The notes below the pieces were generated by a model. The model was not told the origin of the DNA. It saw nothing but the letters and a program-made list of their open reading frames with translations, and searched no databases. Below, one piece after another: positions 13,137-25,399 of a stretch of 64,000 nucleotides of DNA. The translations under genes were made by a program, and so were the position numbers. How positions within the stretch are numbered: the stretch's first letter is position 1; each line of letters starts with the position of its first letter. Origin of the DNA: Typhlomys cinereus (lineage: Eukaryota > Chordata > Mammalia > Rodentia > Platacanthomyidae); NCBI GenBank assembly GCA_023101885.1, contig JALPQD010000632.1:212637-276636 (forward strand), given 5' to 3'.

Positions 13137-13475
13137 AGGCTGTAGAGATGGCTTGGGGGGAATAGTGCTTGCTGTGGCAGCATAAGGACCTGAGTTTGGA
13201 TCTCAGCATGCACGTGAAAGAGGCAGGTGTGGTCACAAGAATGTCTGTAACCCCAGCACTCTGTGATACAGAAAGGATGGCTGGGGGCTGGGCTTGTTGT
13301 CCACAGCCTAGGTCCTGGGTCAGTGAAAGAAGCTGTCTCTGGGAAATAAGATGAAGAGTAACAGAACAGGAAACTGGAATTCCTCTTCTGGCTACCCACA
13401 TGCACAAGTGCATACCCCCTCACACATACATCACACTCACCCACATACTCACAGACAGACACACAAAATTAAATG
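13137..13475 (+). repeat. B2/B3-like SINE with CACA-rich tail
   Basis: Head CTGTAGAGATGGCTTGGG, box B-like GACCTGAGTTTGGATCTC and a 3' part CCTCTTCTGGCTACCCACATGC, typical of B3-type elements. The short open frames here are SINE translation. Confidence 0.7.
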
Positions 13476-15754
13476 CTCCAGAGAGCATTTACTCAAAATA
13501 GGTCCTTCAGGAATAGAAAGGAAGAGTGTATTTATTATGCAACTTTTATAACAGGTCTTCATTGTCATGACATACCATTCCATGCTCAACAGGTTCATCT
13601 CATGCAACAGAAAACAGACCAAGTTGAGTGATTGTGAACTTGAATAGCGAGTTCCATGTCCTATGAGTGGTTGCTAGTTAAGTTTCAACAAATCCACCTG
13701 AAAAGACTGTAGTGTGCAGTATGCTCAAAACAAATAAACAAAACAAATACCCAATACACTGCAGCTGCCCATCACCAGTTTGAGAAGCACAGCTCTAAAA
13801 GGAACAGCCTTTTTGACACAGAACAGAAAGCAAAATATGAAACTGATTGATCATATTTGCACCCAAATGAATATCCAGTGCAAATACATAAATGCATGTG
13901 CATATGTGCACATGTGCAGACATGCACACCCTCCTGCACAATGTTTTTCTCGTTACATAAGACTCGCTTTAGGAAGGGGTACAAGGACTTCCCTGGAGTT
14001 ATGCAAGCAATCAAGACTCTGGAATGGCAAATTTGGAAACACTGTCACAGAATAGCACCGATTCATAAATAAGCTAATGATTCATTCACTATGTCAGAAG
14101 AGAGTCTTTCAGAGTATTTTTAGGTCATTTTATTACTAGCATGGAGGGTATGGACTTTAAAACTCACTATCTATTTTATGTGAGTGTTCTGACTGCTCTG
14201 AATCTCTTTCCAGCAAAATCGCAGCTCCCAAGAGACATACAGAGGTAATCAGACTTCTGCGCTTAAAAAAGAAATATTGGAGATGTCTGAAAAAGAGCAG
14301 ACACGTTTTTTTAGATGCCTTCTCTCCTTGTGCAAAAAAATCTTCTGCAGACCCAACTAACATAAAATTGTCCACATCTAGCACTTTTCTCCTAGCTGCA
14401 GGTGTAACCTTAATGTTCCTCTCACTTGCATCGACCAAATTCCAATTTGGCAGCTCGTTTAAATTGTAACCTAGTCAAAGTCGGAAGAGACAAGTCTTTC
14501 TAAGTTTCCTTCTGAAACAGGCTTTGGGAAATGCATAACAGAATTATGTTTATGTATGATCTTCAATTAGAAGCTTTAAATCAAGTTATTTGAACAAGAA
14601 AGAAATGTTACTATAGGATTTTTCATTAGCATGCCATAAATTTTGATTTGGAAATTACATTTCTATTTTGCAAATCGGGGAAATCAATGGTTCCCAGTCA
14701 ATGCTGCAATGGTTGCTTCTTTTCCTTTTCTTTTTTTCTTTTGCAAATGAGATAATGGGAGTAAAAGAAGGACATCTTAATATCTTACATATTCTATTTT
14801 GCCAAACCGAGTAAATCTCCTGAGCTAACTTTGTCAGCGATGGAATAAAGGATGTCTTTTGGGATTCCATGGCTTAATTATGCTGATAAAGCAGTTTTAT
14901 AAATCATGCCAAGAGTAATGGATATTCCTTTGAGAGCAGTGAACAGGGAACCATAAAATGTGTGTTTGGGACTTGATTACTTATCTCCAATCCATATGTC
15001 AGTATGACTAAGTCAAATCAAGTCTTGAGCCTTAGTCTGCCCAAGTCCAAATGGAAAGAAAAGAAAAAACTGCCCCCATCCAGTGTCATTACTTTCTAAA
15101 TCAAAAAAGGATAGAAAATCAAGGCCACCCAACCCATAGCTGTATGCATAGTTGTTTGTGAAATAGTACTATATCAATGCAAGTATAATTATTCTAAATA
15201 TGATTAACCTAGTAGTCAGATCTTCCAAGGTGATGATAAGAATGGAATGAAAAAGTATTAGACAATAGCATGGACAAAACCAAAGCTTATTATAGCTAGG
15301 AGTTAAGAGAAAACCAGACATTTAGAATGCATCTCCAACAAGGTAGTAACTAAGCAAGAGAGTAAATGAATAGAGCTGCAGTCACAACTCAAGCTGGGTG
15401 GGTTCTGGATCTAGCTATCATTCCTGTCTGAAGGTATTAGGGTAGTAGATGAACCAACAGTAGAGGTAGAACCAAGAAAAGATAAGTATTTAGTATTTTA
15501 GTAGAGGAGAATGTAGTTTATGAAATACACTAAGAAAGGGATTAGGACACGCGCCTAATGCAAAAGGAATTTATAGTCATTGTGAATCCTGCAGTTTCTA
15601 ATCTAAGAGCATCCTCAGGAGGGAACTCTTAATGCAACGTGGAAGCTTATCAAAAGACGAGAACAGGCAAACATTTACAGTATTTATTTTTCCTCTTGAG
15701 CAAACTGAGCAAGAAGCACAAGGATTTCGAAGGTGGTGTTCCTGAGTGTATCTT

Positions 15755-15852
15755 TGCAGTGGGGGTGCAGTGGAGAGTGAGTGATCCCAGACCTCTGTGC
15801 ATGCTGAGCATTTGATCTATCATTGAGCTACGCCCTTACCCCCCCCCCCCCG
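15755..15852 (-). repeat. ID-like SINE fragment with C run
   Basis: Reverse ID signature (GATCTATCATTGAGCTACGCCC) running into a 12-base C homopolymer near 15840. Confidence 0.5.
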
Positions 15853-16539
15853 CAAGCACTCCCTCGCAGTGGTATTCTTAGCCTCTTCACTTAACTAGAA
15901 CTTTAACTCATCTTTGTAACCAGCGTGAGACCCATGGCTCCTGAAAACTAAGACCTCGTTTCACAATGCTGAAGCTTCTTCTTAGAAACAGACAAGACGT
16001 TAAAGACAAGAATTCCTAAAATTTTCACAAGTCTAATTTTTGAAAATTGGCGACCTATTTTTTTTAATCATTCAACTGAGAGTCATGCCAGACCATGGGT
16101 TCTAACTTCAGCAATAGAAGTGCATGCTGGATCATTCTAGGATTTCAGGAAAGGAAGAGAGCTAATATTTCTGATTAACATCAGTGAAGATACAGGACAT
16201 TGGACTACCAGCATCAAAACACACGCCCCATCTAGATTTTTTAACAAACAAATAAAATTAGTCACCCTTTCAAAGCTTTGTGATTATTCCTGATACCCTG
16301 TGTAATCTGATATTTCTCTGCTATATTGATGGTATCATTAATTTTTAAAGACATAATTTAGAAAGGAACCATGAGAACTACATAAGGATTTAATCGTATT
16401 CATAATTAAAATACCCCCAATAAGTTAGACTAAGAAATGCTTTGTTAAATATTTTTAAGTGACACTATATGAGAGGGGGAGCTTTTAAAATATTTTCCTT
16501 AAATTTGAGTGATTAACTTATGAGACTAAATGTTAATTT

Positions 16540-16840
16540 GTGTGTTCAGACATGTGTGTGTATATGTGTACTTGCAGGTAGTTGTGTGTACAAATGGGAA
16601 AGGGTGTTGTGTAAGAGGGTACTTGAGTTTGTGTGCCTGTGGAGGCACAAGGGTGACATCGGAAATCATCCTGGATTGCTCTTCCATTTTATGGCTTTGT
16701 TCTGCGGTTTCCCAGGTTCTGCTATCCAGGGTCAGAATTACAGAAGTTGGTCATATACAGGAACGATCTGAGGATTGGAACTCAGGTCCTTTTGCTTACA
16801 AGGCAAAGGCTTTAGCCACTGAGCCATCTCTCTTGCCCCT
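16540..16840 (-). repeat. B2-superfamily SINE, older full-length copy
   Basis: Head at the right (TTAGCCACTGAGCCATCTCT), GT-rich tail at the left and the family-specific middle (GGTTTCCCAGGTTCTGCTATCC). Confidence 0.8.
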
Positions 16841-17297
16841 AAATGTCAATTTTCAGAACAGGCTTTTGACCATATCTTTGCATTTCATATACATGTTAGT
16901 ATAACAAAATAAGCTCCAGAGTATATGATCAAGAAACGCCTTTTGATCTGCAAATGCTTTTTTGAGCTTTAAAAAGCTTTAAGTTTAAATCACCAAGATA
17001 AACTTATTAGAATAACAGTTACTCTATTATGTTTGTAAAAAAATGCAAATAGAGCCTGCCCCTCATCTTATTCCTGCCAGGCTGCCATGGCACATCTCTC
17101 CTTATTCTTCCTAATCTTAAGCTCTCTCTTCTGTTCTAACATTCTGCCACCTCAAGACTGTGGCTCCGTTGGTCACCAGATCCTCAACTCTAAATAAACA
17201 CCTATTGCTTAAAAAAATGCTGATAGAAACCTGAAATTCACTTCATGAATGATGCCTATAACTCGTTCTAAGAAACCGTTAAGAATATCCCCCCTCA

Positions 17298-17581
17298 GGC
17301 TGGAGGTGGCTCAGGGGTTAAGCCTCTGCCTTGCTAGGTGGAAGGTTCTGAGTTCGGATCCCAGATCCCACATATAGACGGCGGGGCGGAAGTGGGAGGT
17401 GGCCTGCGTTTCTGGTCCTGGTAGGGCGGAGTCTGCGATTCTCGGGGCAGAGTAAACAAGGAGGAGGTGGAGGCGTCCATGGTGGTTCCCGAATTCGTCC
17501 GTGGTTCTACACACACACGGACACGCACGCACACGCACATACATACGCAAACACGCACGATTAAATAAATAATAATAAAAA
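17298..17581 (+). mobile_element. Young B2-superfamily SINE with target-site duplication
   Basis: Head GGCTGGAGGTGGCTCAGGGG, GC-rich body, CA/CG-rich tail, then AATAAATAATAATAAAA. The 17-base AAGAATATCCCCCCTCA is perfectly repeated at 17281 to 17297 and 17582 to 17598. Confidence 0.93.
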
Positions 17582-18133
17582 AAGAATATCCCCCCTCAAC
17601 AACAAATGACTGGTTCAGAGAAGAACTGTGGGAAGTAGCTCAAGAGCTTCCCTACTGAACAACAGCCAGTCTCACTCAGCCTGAAGGAAGGACTCTGACA
17701 TAGAGCATGATCTCTTCCCATTCTTTGTTTTCCCAGATGTGCACTTTTAAAAATAGGAATGATTAAACTCTTAGAAATCAATTTGTCTGCAGAGTCAGCC
17801 AAAAGGTACCTCTTGAAAAATTATCATCACAGCAAGTTTTAGACACAACTGGGCCCACCTTGAGCCCAAAATAAGAGAGAAAACAATTCTTGCTCACTTT
17901 CATCCAATGTGTCATTGTAAAGATAAAGCCAGCGAGGCCTTTGAAAAGTAGCTGTGGGCTATTTTGGTCTTTTTAGATCACACCTGCCGCACTACTATTC
18001 TTCCATAGTTTTAATGCGGGGAGTCACAGAAAAACGTTAAAGAAATGGATTTCAAGCTGTTGTTCATTACTTTTCGTACTAAAAGTCTAAGACCGTGCTT
18101 TTACAAAATGGTTCCTCTTGTATGAAAATATTC

Positions 18134-18310
18134 TAGGGTTGTTGAGATGGCTCAGTAAGTAGGTGCTTGCCACCAAGCCTGATAACTACAGCTCAATCCT
18201 CAAGATTTGCATGGTGGACAGAGAAGAGCAACTCCAACAAATTGTCCTTACTTCTGTATGAGCATGCGCACATGTGCATGGCACTCCTCACATAATAGAA
18301 AATTAAATAT
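18134..18310 (+). repeat. B2/B3-like SINE
   Basis: Head GTTGTTGAGATGGCTCAGTAAG, then CTCAATCCTCAAGATTTGC and a 3' CATGCGCACATGTGC tract. Confidence 0.65.
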
Positions 18311-18584
18311 ATTCCGCAGTTCCAAATTACTAATGACTGTTGAATTGTTATTGGGAACATTTAAATTATTTCTTTGTATAACTGTTTTAGTTATATGGGA
18401 GACTGAAAATATTTTCCCACATAACTTAGACTGATTTTATACATGTACTTAACCTAAGAAGAAGAGGAAATCTCCAATATTTCTAACACTGGATGAAAAA
18501 CCCACTCTAAAAGGTCATTTTACATCTGTTTGGAATAAAATTAAGTTAATCCTCATGCATTTTTATAAAAATCAAAAGAACTCA

Positions 18585-18680
18585 GTCCTGGGGGAGATGG
18601 AGGTATAGTTCTGTGATAAAGTACTTGCTTAGCATGTACAAGGCCCTGGGTTTAATTCCTAGGGCCTCAGAAAGAAATAT
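18585..18680 (+). repeat. ID-like SINE
   Basis: GGGGGAGATGGAGGTATAGT through TAGCATGTACAAGGCCCTGG and GGTTTAATTCCTAGG is an ID/tRNA-Ala-like head. Confidence 0.7.
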
Positions 18681-18929
18681 TGGTACCGTCTACTGTCAAT
18701 ATTTTTGGCTTGGGAGATATTTTGTGATTGTCATTACTGTTGTGGTGCTGATGTAATGTACAGTACCTCAAGCAAGCTAAGGAAGTACCACTACCCCCGA
18801 GCTACAGCCTCCACTCTTCAGCACTAAAATTTTTAATTTATCTTTTTTGTGACTGGCTATATTTAGAGACTAAAAACATATGGTATGATCTTCTTGAATT
18901 CCAAGTTACGAATTCTTTAAAAATGTGTG

Positions 18930-19080
18930 CTTGATCTGCTGAGTTAGTTCAAAGAGTTAGGTACCCTCTCCCAAATCTGGGGGCCTGAGTTCCATTCCCA
19001 GAAGCACACAAGGTGGAAAGAGAGAATTGACTTTTTACAAAATTCTCCGCTGACTTCTGCCCTTGCACCATGGCATGCAT

Positions 19081-19150
<70 letters not shown>

Positions 19151-19172
19151 AAATAAATAAAATGTTATAAAA
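18930..19172 (+). repeat. B3-like SINE with internal (TC)n tract
   Basis: A tRNA-like head (CTGCTGAGTTAGTTCAAAG) and GGGCCTGAGTTCCATTCCC are followed by a 68-base TC run (19083 to 19150) and AAATAAATAAAATG. The Arg/Glu repeat frame on the reverse strand is this TC run. Confidence 0.75.
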
Positions 19173-20228
19173 GCATTAGGTGCTTAAACCTAAATTGCAA
19201 ATACATAAGTGGGTCAGGTATGTGCACATTCAGCATGTATGATATGTGCCCACATGTGTGTACTTGTGTGTGTGTGGCTACCTTTTTCTGCTACAGGTTT
19301 TCATTGGTTAAGGAGTTTTAGCTATGGGGACACAAAGAAATAGGATGAGGACATTAATGCAGAAGCATTTTTCGCTAAATATCCAGTTTCAAAAACAAAA
19401 AAAATTTCATTTTAGACATTTGGGGGAATAGAATGATAAAGAACACCTTGAATTCATTAAGTAGAGATGTCTAATATCAGTATTTCAAATAGCGTACTTT
19501 CCTTTCATCACTCAGTGTTCACAACATATCTTTCAGTCCTTATAAAATGTTGTGGCTTGCAGTACATGCTGCTTAGACAGTGAGTAGGGAAAACACCTGA
19601 AAGTTTTCAAGGGCGATGCAAGCAACATAAATATGTGCTGAACAGACTGCTTGGGATTTTGGAGCAGATCAGAAAAATGGAAACTTCCTTGGAAGTGGGC
19701 AAATCTAGGAAAAAAGTCCCACAGCATGCACATCATGAACCACTACATCCTCCATAATAAATAGATGTACGGAATGGGGGCATAAAGGAAATAAACAACC
19801 TGGATGCTTTCAGTGTATCAGCATAGGCGTGATCTCATGTTCTATCAGGACAGCAAGCTGCACATGGTCTAATGCATCTGACACACCCAACTGCAATACC
19901 ATTTGGGCTTTTCATGAACCAACTGCAACTATAAGCTTCTAATCATCATTTCATTGCTATCAATGTAGCAACTTAGATGTAAAGGGGATACCTCCAAAAA
20001 CATGAAAAGTATAGACCAACAACTAAAAATTAAGAGACTTCTTTTCAGTATGAGGAAAGGAAGACCAATGCAGGCATCAATCTTTTACATCATCATCAGA
20101 AACCAAGACATGTAACAAATTAAACCAATCATGCCATGAGTGCTAGGTAATAATTTTAAAGGAATACTTGCAGCTTAGGAACTTCTCCCTTTTCGAAAAT
20201 ACCATAATTTGCTCCAAAAATATTACTC

Positions 20229-20415
20229 ACATAACCTTCTGTAGCTAGATATAACTACATGTGGATATATTTCAGCAGGTATATTATTTACATAATCTAG
20301 ATACAAGTATAAATCTGCATGTATTTGCATGTGTGGATTTATTTCAGCAGGCATATTCTTCACATAACCTAGATATAAGTGTAAATGTGTATAAATTAGC
20401 AGCAGATATGTAGCA
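20229..20415. repeat. Minisatellite, about 2.5 copies of a 62 to 70 base unit
   Basis: Units starting ACATAACCT…TAGATATA near 20229, 20290 and 20360 each carry ATTTCAGCAGG(T/C)ATATT or a decayed form of it. Confidence 0.8.
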
Positions 20416-20689
20416 ACTGACATGGACACACTTTACTGAAAGAATAAAATTAATGAGATCAGGAAAAACACGAACGTGAGACTTGGGTCAAGTCCTAAGA
20501 AATTCCTGAATAGCTGTGCATTTCTGATCAATGCCTCTCTGAACCTGATGTTATTTTCCTGAGGATTGTGAATGTATCCAGCATACAAAATTGTTGCCGG
20601 TATATTACAAGGGTAAGACATACATGTGTAAGACTTCAATAATAGGAGATGTTATGTGATGAGCTTTTGTTTAGCTCAAAGTCTGGGAA

Positions 20690-20895
20690 ACATTTGATTG
20701 CAAAATGAAAAAAAAATACTGGGAAATAGTAGTCCTGAAAGCTGAGAAACAAATTTAACACTTAGTTTATTTGTAAGATGTTTGTTATTAGTCTAGCAAG
20801 AAGCAAAATTTCAAAGGGGTTTGGAATTGATTGCATGTTTATATAGCTGCATTTTATTATATGCAAATTATACCTCAATAAAGTTGATTTAATAA
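20690..20895 (+). repeat. L1M-type 3' end
   Basis: Ends in ATTATACCTCAATAAAGTTG plus an A-rich tail, the hallmark of ancient mammalian L1 3' ends. Confidence 0.65.
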
Positions 20896-21294
20896 AAGAG
20901 AAAGTTTACAATACATGAGCTGTAAAATCCCCTGCAACTGTAAAATTCCATTACCTTCCAAAGGGGAATGATTTGTTCAAGGTCACACTCCATGCCAGAT
21001 AACCAGCTGTGGGTTTGCCAACATATCCAAATGACTGAGAAAACTTTAAAAATATGATGATTACAAGTGTATATGGCTCCTTTAGAAGATGAAAACATCT
21101 ATGTAGTATCTATATAATCACAGTCTATAATTAGTTTTTTAATCAACCATGTTTGTAATGTCTCATTACACAATAAAAGAGGCAGAAAACAGTATGTAAT
21201 CAAATAGAAATATGGCCATAGTATATTCCTTTTAGTTGGAAAAAATGGGTTGTAATACAGAATGATTTAATCACACACACTCACTCTCACATAC

Positions 21295-21392
21295 ACACAG
21301 TGTATGGGGCTGAGGATCATACCTTCATCAAGTCTTCCTTCATATGTAATGTGCAAGCATTCTGCTGTTTAGCTATAAGCCCAGCCCAAGAA
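21295..21392 (-). repeat. ID-like SINE fragment
   Basis: Reverse ID signature (TGGGGCTGAGGATCATACC to GTTTAGCTATAAGCCCAGCC) with a CA-rich run at its left. Confidence 0.6.
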
Positions 21393-21948
21393 ATTTATTT
21401 TTTGAAAAAATTTTGAAGATACTGACTAGAGTGTTAATTAGCTAACTTTAAAAGGTAACTTAGGAATGATCTGTCTTTTTTCCTTTTCTTTCTGTTAGCG
21501 TATCTATATTTTCAACTTTAAAATGTTAACATGTGCTAATTCTATGATTATTTTTAAGGTAAACTACATTATAGCTAGAGATCATGGTAACATGAATGAG
21601 CAAGTAAGCTCTGTAAACTACCACAAGGCTCACAGACAAGTTTTAATTGGCGCTTTGATGACGAATGTCTAGTTCCTTCTTGAAAATTCAGAGGTTCTGA
21701 GAAAACTGGACTAGGTAGATCTGCTCTGCTCGCTCAGTATAAGCACTGTATATCTCACATAAAGCATTTTCTGATTATAATATAAGAACTCAGATTCTCT
21801 ACCTACATTTCAACATTATTGATATGGCCTGGGAAAAAAAGAGTATTTAAAAACTTATTGATTGGTTTTATTTAATTTTTTACAAATGTTTACACATAGC
21901 ATTAGACTGAAATGAGATACTACTGTCTGAAATGTATTGGGTATCTCT

Positions 21949-22073
21949 GGCTAATAAAATGATAACTGACTTTCTTTTTACTTTTTCATGTTTTTTATTT
22001 GGATTTCTCTGGTGAGTAGAATTATAGCTGACTTTTTTTTTCTTTTTCATGCTTTTAATTTTTATTTCCCAGG
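21949..22073. repeat. Diverged tandem duplication, about 62 bases
   Basis: ACTGACTTTCTTTTTACTTT… near 21967 is echoed near 22028 by GCTGACTTTTTTTTTCTTTT, each followed by TTTTTCATG and an AT-rich stretch. Confidence 0.6.
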
Positions 22074-22214
22074 CTATCGGGAAGAATTTTTATTACTTAT
22101 AATTAGAAAAAGTTTAATGTTTTCTTCTGGTAAATAGCTCCAGCACTATCCCTTAGTGAATCTATTGATCCAGTTCACCATCAAGTGAGAACTACAGCAG
22201 ACAAGTCAAAGATG

Positions 22215-22440
22215 AACGTATACACATACACACACACATATCCCATATACATACACACACACACACATATACATACACATATACATACAGAAAATATACA
22301 CAGCCCACCACATAAATATACATACACCACCATACAAACACATGAATACACACACATGTACACACCATACATGCAAATACCACATAAGCATATACAGACA
22401 CACCACACACATACACATATATACACATCCCACATACACA
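22215..22440. repeat. Imperfect (CATA/CACA)n array
   Basis: About 225 bases of ACACATA-type repeats with CCACATA interruptions. Both strands show long low-complexity open frames (Thr/His/Tyr-rich and Cys/Val/Tyr-rich) that are artefacts. Confidence 0.9.
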
Positions 22441-23244
22441 TGTCCAACTTATGTACAAGCACCCTGATTCTAATGGCCCTTATTACATTAAACTCAAACA
22501 TTATGTATTTTATTTTATACATTGTGATGCACCCAGTCACGACAGCAAGGACTTCAAAAAGTAGAGAAGTCACGATGTCGTCAATGACATTGACTCTTAA
22601 GCACAACTACAAAAAAAGCCACGATGTAAGAGAATTAATTTCAGATGTATTCCTTTGATACTAAGCATAATTAACTATTCTGTGATAGAGGCTGGCATCA
22701 GCCCTCTGTTTATATGATGTCACATGCCTGGTTAAAAAACTTCAAGTCATGGAGGACAAAAATACACTGTCAGGCTCATACAGATACAGTCAATAACGTA
22801 AATCAGAAAACTCATTGACATGATCGCAGTGATGAACTCACAAGCCTCAGGAACTGGGAGCCCTGGGAAAAGGGCAGGCAATTCCTTTACATAATGTCTG
22901 TATTTGGCAAAAGCCATACTCTTGGTGTCCATGTAAGAAATCAACAGGAATAGCTTAAAACAGTTTCCTTTATGGGAAAAATTGCCATATATTGCAAGTG
23001 TTTTTCCATCCTTCTATGCAGCAAATAAAACCACAAGGCCCTCCTATAGGTATGTTGGATTTTTAAGAATCAATGACATCCTCCATGCTATTTTTAGAGA
23101 AATTTCTGAGAAGAATTTCAGCTTGTCAGTTCTGAGCACAAAGATGCCTCTGCTTTCAACCTTGAAGCAACCCAGTGGCACGTTTTACACAACAAATGAC
23201 TTGCATGCTACAAACCGTGCTGAAAGTCACCTGCCTAACATTTA

Positions 23245-23406
<162 letters not shown>

Positions 23407-24617
23407 TTACTTTTGAATCACTTGGCATTGGCACTTCCAAGGACTTCCATAGAATAGTGAAGATTATTTATCTTTGGAGCAGAAAAGCGCCTCCATTTTC
23501 ATTTTAATCTAACATGATTAGATTGAGAAGTTGTTGTTCTTTATCATACCCCCAAATCGAATGCACTACTCTTTTGATAAATTGAGCTTGTTATGTAATC
23601 AATAACCAAACATCAGGACTGAATCACACCCCCCCCCACATTCACACACACGCCCACGGCAAACACACAGGAAGAAAAAGAGAAAACACCTGAATGTTGA
23701 TGTTTGACTCTGTCAGTGATACAAGCCATGGGACCCATAACTATAATTCACCTTACTTTCCATTTATTTTCTTGGCCTCCTTTCCATTACTCTTTCTTCT
23801 CCATACCCAGATCTCCGACTGGTCACACCTAGATTCTATTTCAGCAGACGTGTATTCAACACCCAACTAACAATATCCTATTTCTTTCTTCCCACTTTGT
23901 AATGCTTTTTGAATGTCTTTTAAAATGAGTACTCTGTACAGCACTGTACCTCTTCCTATATTTACTGGACCTCAATGAAGCATTCACAGTTCTCCTCCAC
24001 TCCTTGAAGGGTGGTTGCCTGCTATTAGCTCCTGCCACAAAAGGAACAAAACACCTTTGTTCCTCATTCAATTACATGAATAAGCTGGGAGAGATAACTA
24101 CATATACTTTTCCTTACTTCAAGACCATCTACATAAATAACCATAGCATCATATTTCCAGTTTGCAGGGATTAAATAGCGGGCTTTGCTAAAGTAAAATG
24201 CAGCATGGAACAATATTTCAGAACTCACAGGCTGGACCTTTTTAGGTGGAAGGAAAGAATTGGAGACATGAACTACAGCTTAAATTGGACAAGCCAAGAA
24301 GAGCAGAAAGTACAAGAGACCTCCGAAGGGCAAAAAGGAATCTGGAGAAGTCATGATGTCAAGGGGCCGACCTCAGCATAGTTTCTGAATGTTAAGTCTT
24401 TGTATTTGAGTGGCTGTGAAAGTTTGGGCGAGCCTGTTCACCCAGCAGAGTTAAAGGATTAATTGATATTGAAACTTGACCTGGCTCAATATGTGGTCAT
24501 TTTTGTTATCATGTGGATACCAAATTAAAAGCAAGCATGCTATTAATCAATTACAGTATCGACGTTGAAGTTAGTTAGTCACGCTTAGGAAAGACTCCCA
24601 CCCAGAGAGTCAGAACA

Positions 24618-24656
24618 TTGGGTGGGCTGGAGCATCTTTAATGGATCTGCAGGAAA
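24618..24656 (+). repeat. Direct repeat, left copy (Dp71 intron)
   Basis: GGTGGGCTGGAGCATCTTTA and following bases recur at 25361 to 25399 with one mismatch and one gap. The purpose is unknown. Confidence 0.85.
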
Positions 24657-25360
24657 TGCTATTCCCTGGATTGAAAAGAAAGTAAGTCAAAAAGAGAGCT
24701 AAAATAGTTCGATAAATATAATCATATACATCTCGCAAGGAAATATGGGAATTCCTAAAACTGTACAACTTCAAAGCCTATCCCTGTGATATTTACAATT
24801 CAGTGATTGAACGGTGAAAGCGAGTGAAATCAATTTGTGAGAAAACATTCGTTTGTGCAGCGCTGCCTCGTTCTCTTCCAAATCTGTTCATTTCTGTTTT
24901 GCTCTTCCACAGGAAAAAAAATTGTATTTGAAGAGAGTCAATCGAGGTTATCAGTTCAGAGAACATTAATTGAGTGACATAGAAGTCTTAGGAGGTGATA
25001 AGAAAAGCAGGAGGGGCAGTAGACACTTTAGAATTTAGGAAATCCCATGATCAAGCAGGTTTGTGATGTGGAGAAGGGGTAGGCAGGACTGGTACTTTAT
25101 ATGCACAGCACAAGAAGGCTGCAGCTTGCAGTTTCATGGAAAAAGTATGGCTTGTTCTCCGGTGGTTTGTAGCTTGGAAAGTGGCGGTACCCACCCATTT
25201 CATAGACAAGTGAGTCTACTCTACATCCCTGTTTCCTGTTCCAAAGCCACCCTAGATGTGAGCGCAAGTGGAGGAAAGGAGAAGATGCAAATGGAATGCC
25301 CATGCTACATGCAGCCTTTATGAGCCACACCACACAGTAACCACGGTCCATCTCTGGACA

Positions 25361-25399
25361 ATTGGTGGGCTGTAGCATCTTTAATGGATCTGCAGGAAA
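25361..25399 (+). repeat. Direct repeat, right copy (Dp71 intron)
   Basis: GGTGGGCTGTAGCATCTTTA and following bases match the copy 743 bases to the left. Confidence 0.85.

Noticed and set aside
22181..22658. 141 and 157 codon frames on opposite strands
   Set aside because: Both are translations of a CACATA-type repeat array and have simple-sequence composition.
23508..23526. AATCTA…TAGATT inverted repeat near exon 63
   Set aside because: A six-base stem is expected by chance in AT-rich intron. There is no supporting context.
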